64,000 nt of DNA from Actinomycetota bacterium (GTDB lineage Bacteria > Actinomycetota > Actinomycetes > Streptosporangiales > Streptosporangiaceae): the NCBI GenBank assembly GCA_003168255.1, contig PMSU01000083.1, positions 15,515 to 79,514 on the forward strand, read 5' to 3'. The stretch's first letter is position 1; each line of letters opens with the position of its first letter. Shown one piece after another: positions 50,287 through 57,377 of the stretch. The notes below the pieces were generated by a model. That model was not told the origin of the DNA. It did no database searches and saw nothing but the letters and a program-made list of their open reading frames with translations. A program made the translations under genes and the position numbers.

Positions 50287-51168
50287 GTGCGCATCAGCCT
50301 TGGCGATGTGTGCCTGTGGTTCGATGTCTCCGGGCCGTCAGTTATCCCGCAGGGGGACACGACGGTGGAGCGCCCGGTCCTGGTGGCCGTCCATGGCGGC
50401 CCCGGCCTGGACCACATGACAGTGAAGTCCGCGCTAGAGCCGCTGGCCGCCGATTTCCAGGTTCTGTACTTCGACCTGCGCGGCCATGGCCGCAGCGACC
50501 GCAGCAGCGCCGAGTCCTGGAACATGCGGACCTGGGCCGATGACCTGCGGCGGTTGTGCGACGCGCTCGGGCTGCGCAAGCCGGTCGTCCTGGGCAGCAG
50601 CTTCGGCGGGGACGTCGCGCTCACTTACGCGGCGCTGTTCCCCGATCATCCTGGCGGCGTCATCCTGGCCAACACGACTGGTGGCCACTGGGGCGGGCCG
50701 CGAGTCATCGAGGCGTTCGGCCGCGTCGGCGGCCCCGAAGCGGCCGCGATCATCGAGCGCATCTACGCCGGGGACGCCGGGGATCTCCAGGCTGAGTTCA
50801 ACCGCGTCTGCTATCCGCTCTACAGCGCCACGCCGGGCTGGGCCGGGGAGTCCCGCCAGTTCCTGGCCCGGATGATCAGGAACCCGGACGTCGCCGCGCA
50901 TTACAGCAGTCACGAGGTCTCAAGCTTCGATCCCTGGAGCCTGACCGGCGCCGTCCGGTGCCCCGTCCTGGTCCTCGCCGGCGAGGACGACCCGGTCTGC
51001 CCGCTGCCCGTGGTCGAGGAACTAGCCAGCCAGCTGCCGGCCGGCACCACCCGCCTCGTGCGACTTCCCGGGGCACGTCACACCATCTTCCTCGACCGCC
51101 CGGACCTCGCCTTCCCCGCCGTCAAGACCTTTGTCGCCCAGATCAGGGAAAGCCACCCCGCCAGCTGA
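50287..51168 (+). CDS. Alpha/beta hydrolase, proline-iminopeptidase-like
   Basis: The 293-residue protein has the HGGPG motif (AVHGGPGLDHM, about 36-46) typical of proline iminopeptidases, then YFDLRGHGRSDR, nucleophile elbow LGSSFGGDVAL, acid LAGEDDPVCPLP and His GARHTIFLDRPD. All triad members are present, so it is probably an active cytoplasmic aminopeptidase or esterase. It is co-directional with the SRPBCC gene 172 bp upstream. Confidence 0.87.
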   Translation: MRISLGDVCLWFDVSGPSVIPQGDTTVERPVLVAVHGGPGLDHMTVKSALEPLAADFQVLYFDLRGHGRSDRSSAESWNMRTWADDLRRLCDALGLRKPVVLGSSFGGDVALTYAALFPDHPGGVILANTTGGHWGGPRVIEAFGRVGGPEAAAIIERIYAGDAGDLQAEFNRVCYPLYSATPGWAGESRQFLARMIRNPDVAAHYSSHEVSSFDPWSLTGAVRCPVLVLAGEDDPVCPLPVVEELASQLPAGTTRLVRLPGARHTIFLDRPDLAFPAVKTFVAQIRESHPAS

Positions 51169-51613
51169 GCCGCGCTGCCCGGCCAGGAAGACTGGACCAC
51201 AGCCCGCCAGGTCTCGCAAACTGTGCGGACCCGGCCACCACTGGCCACGGCTCTCTTGCCCTGATCTTGAACACAGAACGTGACCCGACGGGCAGCGGTG
51301 TTCAGGTTGTGACGCCCGGCGGTAGATGTCACCTGGGATGGGTGCTGGCCTGGGCGTCTGTGGTGGTTTCCCAGCGGTACCGATTCCCGGAGATTGTTGT
51401 CACCGGTCGAGTGCCCGGAAGGACACGCTGCGGGAGGGAGCAGCCTTGATGACCATTTACGCATGATCGGGCAACCATGAGGAAGCTGCCGGCGCGGACG
51501 GACGGCCGCGTTCCTGAATCAGCCTGGGGGACGCGGGCTTGCGCTGCGGTGTTGACGCCGCAGTGCTTCCAGGGCAGTGAGCTGCCTGGGGCGCGACATC
51601 GGGCCGCAGGATG
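51169..51613. other. Intergenic, no gene seen
   Basis: There are 445 bp between convergent genes. No frame with coding character was found. Confidence 0.4.
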
Positions 51614-52039
51614 TCAGCTGGCTTCTACCCTCTTCTTCAGGGCTTCGTTCAGTTCGGCGAAGCTGGCCTCGGCGCGGGCGAGGATCTTGCCGGACAGCGG
51701 CACCAGCAGGCCGCGGAAGCTCTCGCTTTGCACCACCTGAGTGCCGCTGCCCGCGGGACTCAGCGCGAAGCTGTGCTCGCCGCTGATGACGCCGGGCAGG
51801 CTTGATGCCCATCGCAGTTCGACGCCAGCCTCGGCCGTGACGATCTTCGGCTTGACGGTCATCATGCGTCCGTTGGCCGGATGGACGCTTCTCAGCCTGA
51901 TCCTTTCCCCGGCGGCGATCTGTCCGGAGGCTTCACGGAAGAGGGGGTTCCACTCGGGGTAGCGGCTCAGGTCGGTGAGAACCGTCCACACGTCCATGGG
52001 CGGGGCGTCGATCAGGATTGTTGCGGACATGGTCTTCAT
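51614..52039 (-). CDS. SRPBCC-family protein
   Basis: From the ATG at 52039 the protein has 141 residues: MSATILIDAPPMDVWTVLTDLSRYPEWNPLFREASGQIAAGERIRLRS, then PGVISGEHSFALSPAGSGTQVVQSESFRGLLVPLSG and the long helix ARAEASFAELNEALKKRVE. It is a ligand-binding helix-grip protein, divergent from a TetR regulator that probably controls it. Confidence 0.85.
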   Translation of the reverse strand: MKTMSATILIDAPPMDVWTVLTDLSRYPEWNPLFREASGQIAAGERIRLRSVHPANGRMMTVKPKIVTAEAGVELRWASSLPGVISGEHSFALSPAGSGTQVVQSESFRGLLVPLSGKILARAEASFAELNEALKKRVEAS

Positions 52040-52095
52040 CGGGTGTTCTGCCTGCCTCGCCGGCCGCGGGCGCGCCGGGATCGAAGGGTCCGGAA

Positions 52096-52120
52096 AAACA
52101 CCGTGCACCACACGGTGTTT
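52096..52120. promoter_or_regulatory. TetR operator, 10-bp inverted repeat
   Basis: AAACACCGTG-CACCA-CACGGTGTTT lies between the divergent SRPBCC and TetR genes, followed by TAAAAT (52123-52128) as a -10 for the TetR gene. Perfect 10-bp arms make it a strong operator candidate. Confidence 0.75.
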
Positions 52121-52164
52121 GCTAAAATGCTACCTACGCTGCACGCCAGAAGCTAGGGGCTGCG

Positions 52165-52953
52165 ATGGCACCGGCCGGCGATCCGGGCACTGGCCCCACC
52201 GCGAGGGCGGGCACGAGCGCCGGGCAAAGGCCCGCGCCGGGCCCAGGGGCAGGTCGCCATGCGCCGATCTGGGATCTCCCGGCCCGCGGCAGCCGAGGTC
52301 CGAAGCCGCGGCATGACCGCGCGGCCATCGCAGCCGTCGCCACCCAGATCGCCGATGCGCACGGCCTGGACGCGCTCACGATGCGGCAGGTGGCGCGCGC
52401 GCTGGGCATCGCCACCATGTCGCTGTACACCTACGTCCCGACCCGGGACCACCTCGCACAGCTGGTAATCGACCACCTGGCGGGTGAGTTCACCTATCCC
52501 GCCATTCCCGCGCCGGGCAAACGCGCGGCGGTTGCGGACCTGGCCAGGCAGGGCCGGGACATCGCGCGCAGCCACCCCTGGATTCCCGGACTGCTGAACC
52601 GCCCTTCGCCCCTCGGCCCCAACCGCCTGCGCTACCTGGACTACTTCCTGGGACTGCTCTCGGACTCCGAACTCGACACCGGCGCCAAGATGGAGATCCT
52701 CGCACTGATCGGCGGCTTCGCCACGATGTACGGCGCGATGCAAGGGACGCTCGCCAGCGAGCGGGCGAGCGGCGCGATCCGCGCAGACGAGGAAGCCGCC
52801 GCACAGATGCAGGCGCTTGCCCGTACAGCGGCCAGCGGTCACTACCCGAACCTCGCTGCTGCACTCGCGGCGGCCGGCCCCCCGCGCAGCGAGGACGACA
52901 TCTTCGAGTCCTGCATCACCCGCCTCATCGACGTCGCCGGCCTGGACAGCTAA
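52165..52953 (+). CDS. TetR/AcrR-family repressor (TetR_C_33-like)
   Basis: The 262-residue protein has an unusual ~45-residue Pro/Ala/Gly-rich N-terminal extension before the HTH (RAAIAAVATQIADAHGLDALTMRQVARALGIATMSLYTYVPTRDHLAQLVIDH). The C-terminal domain (RDIARSHPWIPGLLNRPSPLGPNRLRYLDYFLGLL...ALIGGFATMYGAM) is the tetracycline-repressor-C subclass. A downstream start would shorten the extension, but none has a better Shine-Dalgarno. It probably represses the divergent SRPBCC gene. Confidence 0.88.
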   Translation: MAPAGDPGTGPTARAGTSAGQRPAPGPGAGRHAPIWDLPARGSRGPKPRHDRAAIAAVATQIADAHGLDALTMRQVARALGIATMSLYTYVPTRDHLAQLVIDHLAGEFTYPAIPAPGKRAAVADLARQGRDIARSHPWIPGLLNRPSPLGPNRLRYLDYFLGLLSDSELDTGAKMEILALIGGFATMYGAMQGTLASERASGAIRADEEAAAQMQALARTAASGHYPNLAAALAAAGPPRSEDDIFESCITRLIDVAGLDS

Positions 52954-53110
52954 ACCAGGCAGCCGCAGAGCCAGAACCGCAAGCCGGCCCCGCACCAGCC
53001 ACACGACCGGCCCAAGCCCTGGCGGTCCTGAGCGCGAGACTCGCCATCTCTCCCGCTCAACTCGCCAGCTGAAACGCCCAGATCACAGCCAGGGAGCTGA
53101 GCCGGGGAGC

Positions 53111-53590
53111 TCAGCCCGGGAGGTCCTCCGGGCGCTTTTTGGCGAGATGGCCGTGCAGCACGCCCGTGGCCTGGCCGACTTCGATCATGTAGCCGTCCGG
53201 GTCTCGCATGTAGCAGCGGATCTCCGCCTCGCGGTCGATTGGCGGGGTGACGAACTCCGCGCCCTTCGACTTCCATTCCTCGTAGCAGGCCTTGATGTCA
53301 GCGACCCGCAAGTTCAGGAAGATCGAGGTGGTGTCGCCTGGCTCGTAGTTGACCACCGAGATGCCTGGCTTGTCGGGGGTGGGCGGCCCGCCGGGATTCA
53401 TCAGAATCCACGAGTTGGACAGCTTGACGATGCACGGATTCTCCTCAAGCACCACGGTGCCGCCCAGGACCCGCGAGTAGAAGTCCCGGGACCGCGCCAC
53501 GCTGCGGACGGTGATGAACATGGTCACGACGATGCCCTCGGCAGGCGCCGGCAGGTTGGCGACGTCAATGTAAGGCGAAGGTTCTGTCAT
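53111..53590 (-). CDS. VOC/glyoxalase-like protein
   Basis: The 159-residue protein reads VVTMFITVRSVARSRDFYSRVLGGTVVLEENPCIVKLSNSWILMNPGG, TTSIFLNLRVADIKACYEEWKSKGAEFVTPPIDREAEIRCYMRDPDGYMIEVGQATG. The final RDPDGYMIEVGQ strand carries the usual Glu metal ligand. It is convergent with the TetR gene, and its end overlaps a terminator hairpin. Confidence 0.87.
   Translation of the reverse strand: MTEPSPYIDVANLPAPAEGIVVTMFITVRSVARSRDFYSRVLGGTVVLEENPCIVKLSNSWILMNPGGPPTPDKPGISVVNYEPGDTTSIFLNLRVADIKACYEEWKSKGAEFVTPPIDREAEIRCYMRDPDGYMIEVGQATGVLHGHLAKKRPEDLPG
53114..53140 (+). terminator. Rho-independent terminator
   Basis: GCCCGGGAGG / CCTCCGGGC forms a tight stem followed by GCTTTTT on the plus strand, 160 bp after the TetR stop. 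It overlaps the last codons of the convergent VOC gene. Confidence 0.55.
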
Positions 53591-53707
53591 GCGCTAACCG
53601 TTCCCCGGGTCGGGACGGCGCACACGCGGCGGGACTCGGCCCGCCCGCGTGCTGGGCTCGGTCCCGCTGCGGTTCCCTCGGCGGGTGAGGATTTCGACGG
53701 CATCCCG

Positions 53708-54082
53708 GTGGGTGAGCTGCGGATCGATGAGGTGATCTGGTAGGACGACCGGGCCAAACATATCCGTACCCGGACCGAGCGTAAGGGCCCAGCCGAGATC
53801 AACATCGAGCCGTTGTGGGCCAGCGAGGCGGCATTGGATCCGAACCGGATGGTGCGCCGCGGTAGCGGCAGGGAGTCGGTGGAGGTGCTGGGCTACTCGC
53901 CGCCAGCGCGGCGGGTGCCGCTGGTGTGGATCTACACGACTGAGCATCCGCCGGGCGGGATATGGCATGGCGGTAGCGCGATCGTCGCGGGCGGGAAGCT
54001 GCGGGCCGCGTACTGGGAGGGAAGGAGCGATTGCGCCAGGAGACCACCGGCGAGGATCTGCTGGTGTCACGGGACGAGCTAG
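53708..54082 (+). pseudogene. Small toxin-like gene with in-frame TAG
   Basis: The frame GELRIDEVIW is followed by TAG (53741-53743), then DDRAKHIRTRTERKGPAEINIEPLWASEAALDPNRMV...EVLGYSPPARRVPLVWIYTTE...GGKLRAAYWEG. The pattern (short strand ending VIW, HI-R-R helix, RxxGYSxxxRxx strand, late YWEG) is reminiscent of BrnT/RelE-like toxins, but I am not certain. It is followed with overlap by a tiny antitoxin-like gene. The TAG would kill it unless read through. Confidence 0.45.
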
Positions 54083-54132
54083 CTCGGATCGTCCGGGAGC
54101 AGGTCGAGGCGGCACTCCGCAAGGCCAGTTGA
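54031..54132 (+). CDS. 33-residue antitoxin-like peptide
   Basis: TTG 54031, with AAGGAG three bases upstream, encodes a short helical peptide containing TTGEDLLVSRDELARIVREQV and ending EAALRKAS. It overlaps the end of the damaged toxin-like gene, the order seen in several toxin-first TA pairs. The single amphipathic helix could be a minimal toxin-binding segment. Confidence 0.4.
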   Translation: MRQETTGEDLLVSRDELARIVREQVEAALRKAS

Positions 54133-54201
54133 ACGACGACGGGCCATGCCTATGCCTGAGCCTTGCGGTGATCCGGTCGTGAACAGGGTGCGCTCGCGTC
54201 G

Positions 54202-55020
54202 TCAGGGCCGTCGGGTTGTGTTGCGGTGGATGAAGTCGTCGATGAGGCCGTTGATAGTGTCGGCGGCTTCGTAGGCGGCGAGGTGGCCGACTTGTTCGAG
54301 GATGACAAGCTCGGCCCCTGGGATGGCCTCGGCCATGCGGCGCACTTCCGGCACGGGGGAGCTTTCGTCCTCGCGTCCGGCGATCACGAGGGTCGGCGTG
54401 GTGATGTGTTCGAACAGTCGGTGTTGGTCGGGTCGGCGGATCACGATGCTTTCGACCGCGAAGCTGGCCGACCGCGCGTTGTTGCGCCGGATCATCGCGG
54501 CGAGGCCGTCGACGAGGGCTGGCTGCTGCCTGCGAGTGGTCGCGCCGAGGAACCGCGGCACGATCGCCGAGCGTACCAACAGCGGGCGCCCGACTCGTCG
54601 CGTCATGTGGGCGAGCAGGGCCAGTTGCAGTCGGTCCCAGCGCGGCGCGGGCGAGGCGGTCCCGTTCATCAGCACCGAGCACCCGACACGGCCGGGGTAG
54701 GTCGCGGCGATGGTCCCGCCGATCATGGCTCCCCACGAGTTCCCCACCACGTGCGCCTGCGGCAGTTGCAGCGCGTCGAGGATCTCGACGTAGGCGCGGG
54801 CGCTCTCCTCGAAGGTGAAGCACCTGTCGAGCGGTTCGCTGCGGCCCTGCCCCGGTGGGTCGACCGCGATCGTCAGGTACCGGCCGCTGAAGTGACTGAC
54901 TTGCCGGGCGTAGAGGGTGTGGTCGGTCAACAAGCTGGGCAGCAGCAGCATCGGCTCCCCGTCGCCGTCGATCTCGACGTACAGCTGGCCCAGCGAGGTC
55001 GGGATAGTGTGTGCGGTCAT
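54202..55020 (-). CDS. Alpha/beta hydrolase
   Basis: The ATG at 55020 gives 272 residues. LGQLYVEIDGDGEPMLLLPSLLTDHTLYARQV carries Pro-Ser-Leu in place of the usual His-Gly oxyanion loop. It has DPPGQGRSEP, nucleophile elbow VGNSWGAMIG, acid AGREDESSPVPE and His LEQVGHLAAYEAAD. The triad is complete. It is related to C-C bond hydrolases and 3-oxoadipate enol-lactonases; the substrate is unknown. Confidence 0.85.
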   Translation of the reverse strand: MTAHTIPTSLGQLYVEIDGDGEPMLLLPSLLTDHTLYARQVSHFSGRYLTIAVDPPGQGRSEPLDRCFTFEESARAYVEILDALQLPQAHVVGNSWGAMIGGTIAATYPGRVGCSVLMNGTASPAPRWDRLQLALLAHMTRRVGRPLLVRSAIVPRFLGATTRRQQPALVDGLAAMIRRNNARSASFAVESIVIRRPDQHRLFEHITTPTLVIAGREDESSPVPEVRRMAEAIPGAELVILEQVGHLAAYEAADTINGLIDDFIHRNTTRRP

Positions 55021-55340
55021 GGCTGCCGTCCAAACGACCGAACGGAGGTACGGATCCAGGTGGCGCTGTGATCGCGTGCCTGCCCGCCCTGCGGGAGGAG
55101 CGGCATGAGCGGGTTGATGTGTTGCATGCCGGAGCCCTTCAGCTGCGTAAACCGATCGAGGAGCGCAGCTCCGCCAACAGCGGTAGCGGCTGGCACTCTC
55201 ATACGCTTCCCTCACTCCCGACACGACGGGACTCATTACCTTCGGCAGAAGAATAAATTTCGAAAAATTTAGCGATCGCCTCGTCCGATGTTCTACACAG
55301 TTTGCTCAGGGTGCGCTGGCCAGCCTGCTAGGGCGGGGGA
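55021..55340. other. Intergenic, no gene seen
   Basis: The hydrolase upstream region, including an AT-rich patch near 55245-55270 (AAGAATAAATTTCGAAAAATTTAG), directly before the upstream arm of att copy E. Confidence 0.4.
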
Positions 55341-55785
55341 GTACAGCAGGAAAGTACAGCAACCTGCGGGGATGCCGGGGCACCTGGAGGTACGGCCAGG
55401 GACGGTGATCTGCGGCGATAGATGTCAGTGGACGTGCTGCCCGCTGATGGCATGCAAGAGGTCCGGAGTTCGAGTCTCCGTAACTCCACAGGTCAGGTAG
55501 GTAATTCGAAATCAGGGAACGCGAGTACAGCAGTAAAGTACCGCAACCCGACCCGCGGCAAACCCGTATGCCTGTTCGAATTCGGATTCCGCTGCGGTCG
55601 GCTGCTGCTGGCATGGCCCGCTGATCAAGGTGTCCAAGGGCCGGGCTGGGACCTGTGACCAGCAGGAATGGTTCTTCCTTTCCCGGGTACCACTTTGACG
55701 CTGAGGGCAGGACGTGGGCGTCCATGCACCTCGGAGCCGGGGATCAGCCTTCGGCTATTGCCGCCAGAACAAGAGGTCAGTCCTG
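55341..55785 (+). repeat. att copy E: upstream arm, tRNA-Ala 3' core, downstream arm, type-1 flank
   Basis: The upstream arm starts at 55341, exactly 105 bp before the core as in B and C. The core is 55446-55496 (TAACTCCA at the acceptor end, one mismatch). The downstream arm is 55525-55547. The flank to 55785 is homologous to that after the intact tRNA (copy A), including ACTTTGACGCTGAGGGC and CCAGAACAAGAGGTCAG. An integrase remnant lies about 1 kb further on. Confidence 0.82.
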
Positions 55786-56432
55786 TCAAGGCTGGTCGAG
55801 GCGCGTGCGGTTGTCGGCTTGGGCTCGCGCGTCGGGTTGCGCCGCGGGCGCGGCGAGCGGCGGGATAAGATCTTGGCGCGCATTACCCACCGCCACTTCG
55901 CGATCTTCCGAACCCGCGTGAAGCCGTATCGCGCGTACAGTTCCTCCGGTCCTGTATGCAGATAGGCGCCACGCTGCGGCGGCCGCTCCTCGGTCTGCTC
56001 CGGATAGGCCTCGACGACGCCGCCGCCGGCCCGCTTGATCTCGTCGAGTGCCGCCGCGACCGCAGCGGCGGCAACGCCCCTGCCGCGGTCCCTCGCGTTG
56101 GTGAAGATGCAGCCGATCCGCCAGTCCGGCGGATCGTCGGCCCCCCGGTCGTAGGCGCCCCGGTTGTTGATATTGGGGAGTTCCCGCGGCGAGCCGAACT
56201 GGCACCAGCCGACGCAGCGGTCACCGTCGTAGACGAGCACCTGGCGAACCGTTCCGTGCGCCACATGCCGGCGCTTCAGCTCCCGGTTTCCTTCGCGCCC
56301 GTGGCCGACGCCCTCCGGGTGGAATCCAATGCACCAGCAACCACCCCAGACACCATTGTTAGCCTCGACGAGCGCAGCGAAGTCGTCCCAGGTCTCCGGC
56401 GTGAGCATGTGAGTCGTCAACGTCATGCCCAC
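55755..56432 (-). CDS. GNAT acetyltransferase with tail encoded by att flank
   Basis: The 225-residue GNAT-like protein has NNGVWGGCWCIGFHPEG, VLVYDGDRCVGWCQFGSPRELPNI, CIFTNARDRGRGVAAAAVAAALDEI (acetyl-CoA loop RDRGRGVA) and GPEELYARYGFTRVRKIAKWRWVMRAKI, where the family normally ends. About 37 further residues, Arg/Pro/Thr-rich, are encoded by DNA that overlaps the repeated att flank (55755-55785). Integration has apparently removed the native stop and supplied a new one. Confidence 0.8.
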   Translation of the reverse strand: MGMTLTTHMLTPETWDDFAALVEANNGVWGGCWCIGFHPEGVGHGREGNRELKRRHVAHGTVRQVLVYDGDRCVGWCQFGSPRELPNINNRGAYDRGADDPPDWRIGCIFTNARDRGRGVAAAAVAAALDEIKRAGGGVVEAYPEQTEERPPQRGAYLHTGPEELYARYGFTRVRKIAKWRWVMRAKILSRRSPRPRRNPTREPKPTTARASTSLDRTDLLFWRQ

Positions 56433-56721
56433 AGTGTGTCCGAGCGGTCTGACATAGTAATTTAACGACCACGGCGGTTACCCGCACCGTGCCCGGCAGA
56501 TTCGCCGAACCAGAGCTCACCGGCAGATCCGAACGACATCGCGCACAGACCGACCTAATCTGGTGCCGCCGGCCGGTGATCAGCGAAAAGCCGTCATGCA
56601 CACCGAACGGCGGTTCGCGAGCGGCTGTAGCGTCATGATCGGCAAATCCTGTCGCGTCTGTGCGGATTGATTGAACTGCCTGGCCGGGTCCGGCCAGGCA
56701 GCTGGATCGTGGTGCGGGTTG
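56433..56721. other. Intergenic, no gene seen
   Basis: The region between the GNAT start and the integrase remnant stop. Nothing supported. Confidence 0.4.
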
Positions 56722-57036
56722 TTACCGGGCGGCTCCGGCGAGATAAGCGGCGACGATGTAGGTGGCGTGCCGGTCTAGCGAGGCGCGGGCGCGGTCATAG
56801 CGCATGGTGGTGCGCGGGTCGGCATGTGAGGCAGCTTCCTGCACGTCCCGGAGCGGGACGCCGGCATCCAAACTGGTGATGAACGCGTGCCGGAGCGTGT
56901 GTGGTCCGACGGGCTTGGCTGAGACCCCGGATGCTGGGACAACCGAGGTCCCAGCAATGGACGACAACCTCAGGGTAAGACGGTCCGAAGCCCTGCACCA
57001 GCTCATGCCTGACGACCGATCCACCGGGTAAACCAA
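56722..57036 (-). pseudogene. Tyrosine-recombinase (integrase) C-terminal remnant
   Basis: The frame has PHTLRHAFITSLDAGVPLRDVQEAASHADPRTTMRYDRARASLDRHATYIVAAYLAGAAR. This includes the second catalytic box (HxLRH), the SHAD...T box with the third His position, and the nucleophile Tyr in TMRYDRA. The catalytic core before it, including the first Arg box, and the arm-binding domain are missing. The ~40 residues before PHTLRHAF do not look like integrase. It lies beside att copy E, the usual place for the element's own integrase. Confidence 0.82.
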
Positions 57037-57377
57037 TCCCCCCAGCGCATCCGATCGCTGGCGAATATTTATCTACGTCGGCCGCGTAGGTCGTTTGGTT
57101 TCTGCGCGCAGATCATTCAATCTGGGAGCGGGTATTTCACTGTTGCGCGGTTCGCGAGCTTGATCTTCTGGTTATGATGCAAAACTTAGCTGGGCCAGGT
57201 GCAGCGGGGGTGAAATTTCACGGACTTGCCGGGCCGTGGGATTGCACGAAGACGGGACCAGCATCCCTGGCATGAGCAGGGCCGCACGTCTATGGTGGTA
57301 TGTGCGTCGCTGTGACTTCATTGGCTTTGCATGAGGTGGCGTTGCTGCGGATCTTGCTTTGGATTGCGAGGGCCGGG
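57037..57377. other. Intergenic leader of Ig-repeat gene
   Basis: It is relatively AT-rich for this window (for example GCGAATATTTATCTACG near 57060) and presumably holds the promoter of the downstream secreted protein. No gene seen. Confidence 0.4.

Noticed and set aside
33821-53743. TAG recoding (for example suppressor tRNA or pyrrolysine) to explain two genes broken by TAG
   Set aside because: Only two cases, both in an island full of frameshifts and truncations. Other genes here end normally in TAG. Ordinary decay is simpler.
53594-55033. 479-residue minus-strand ORF
   Set aside because: It overlaps the alpha/beta hydrolase and the TA-like pair in a shifted frame and has no family features.
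4617-55496. The four tRNA-Ala 3'-half copies as functional tRNA genes
   Set aside because: None has a 5' acceptor strand, D arm or 5' anticodon stem.
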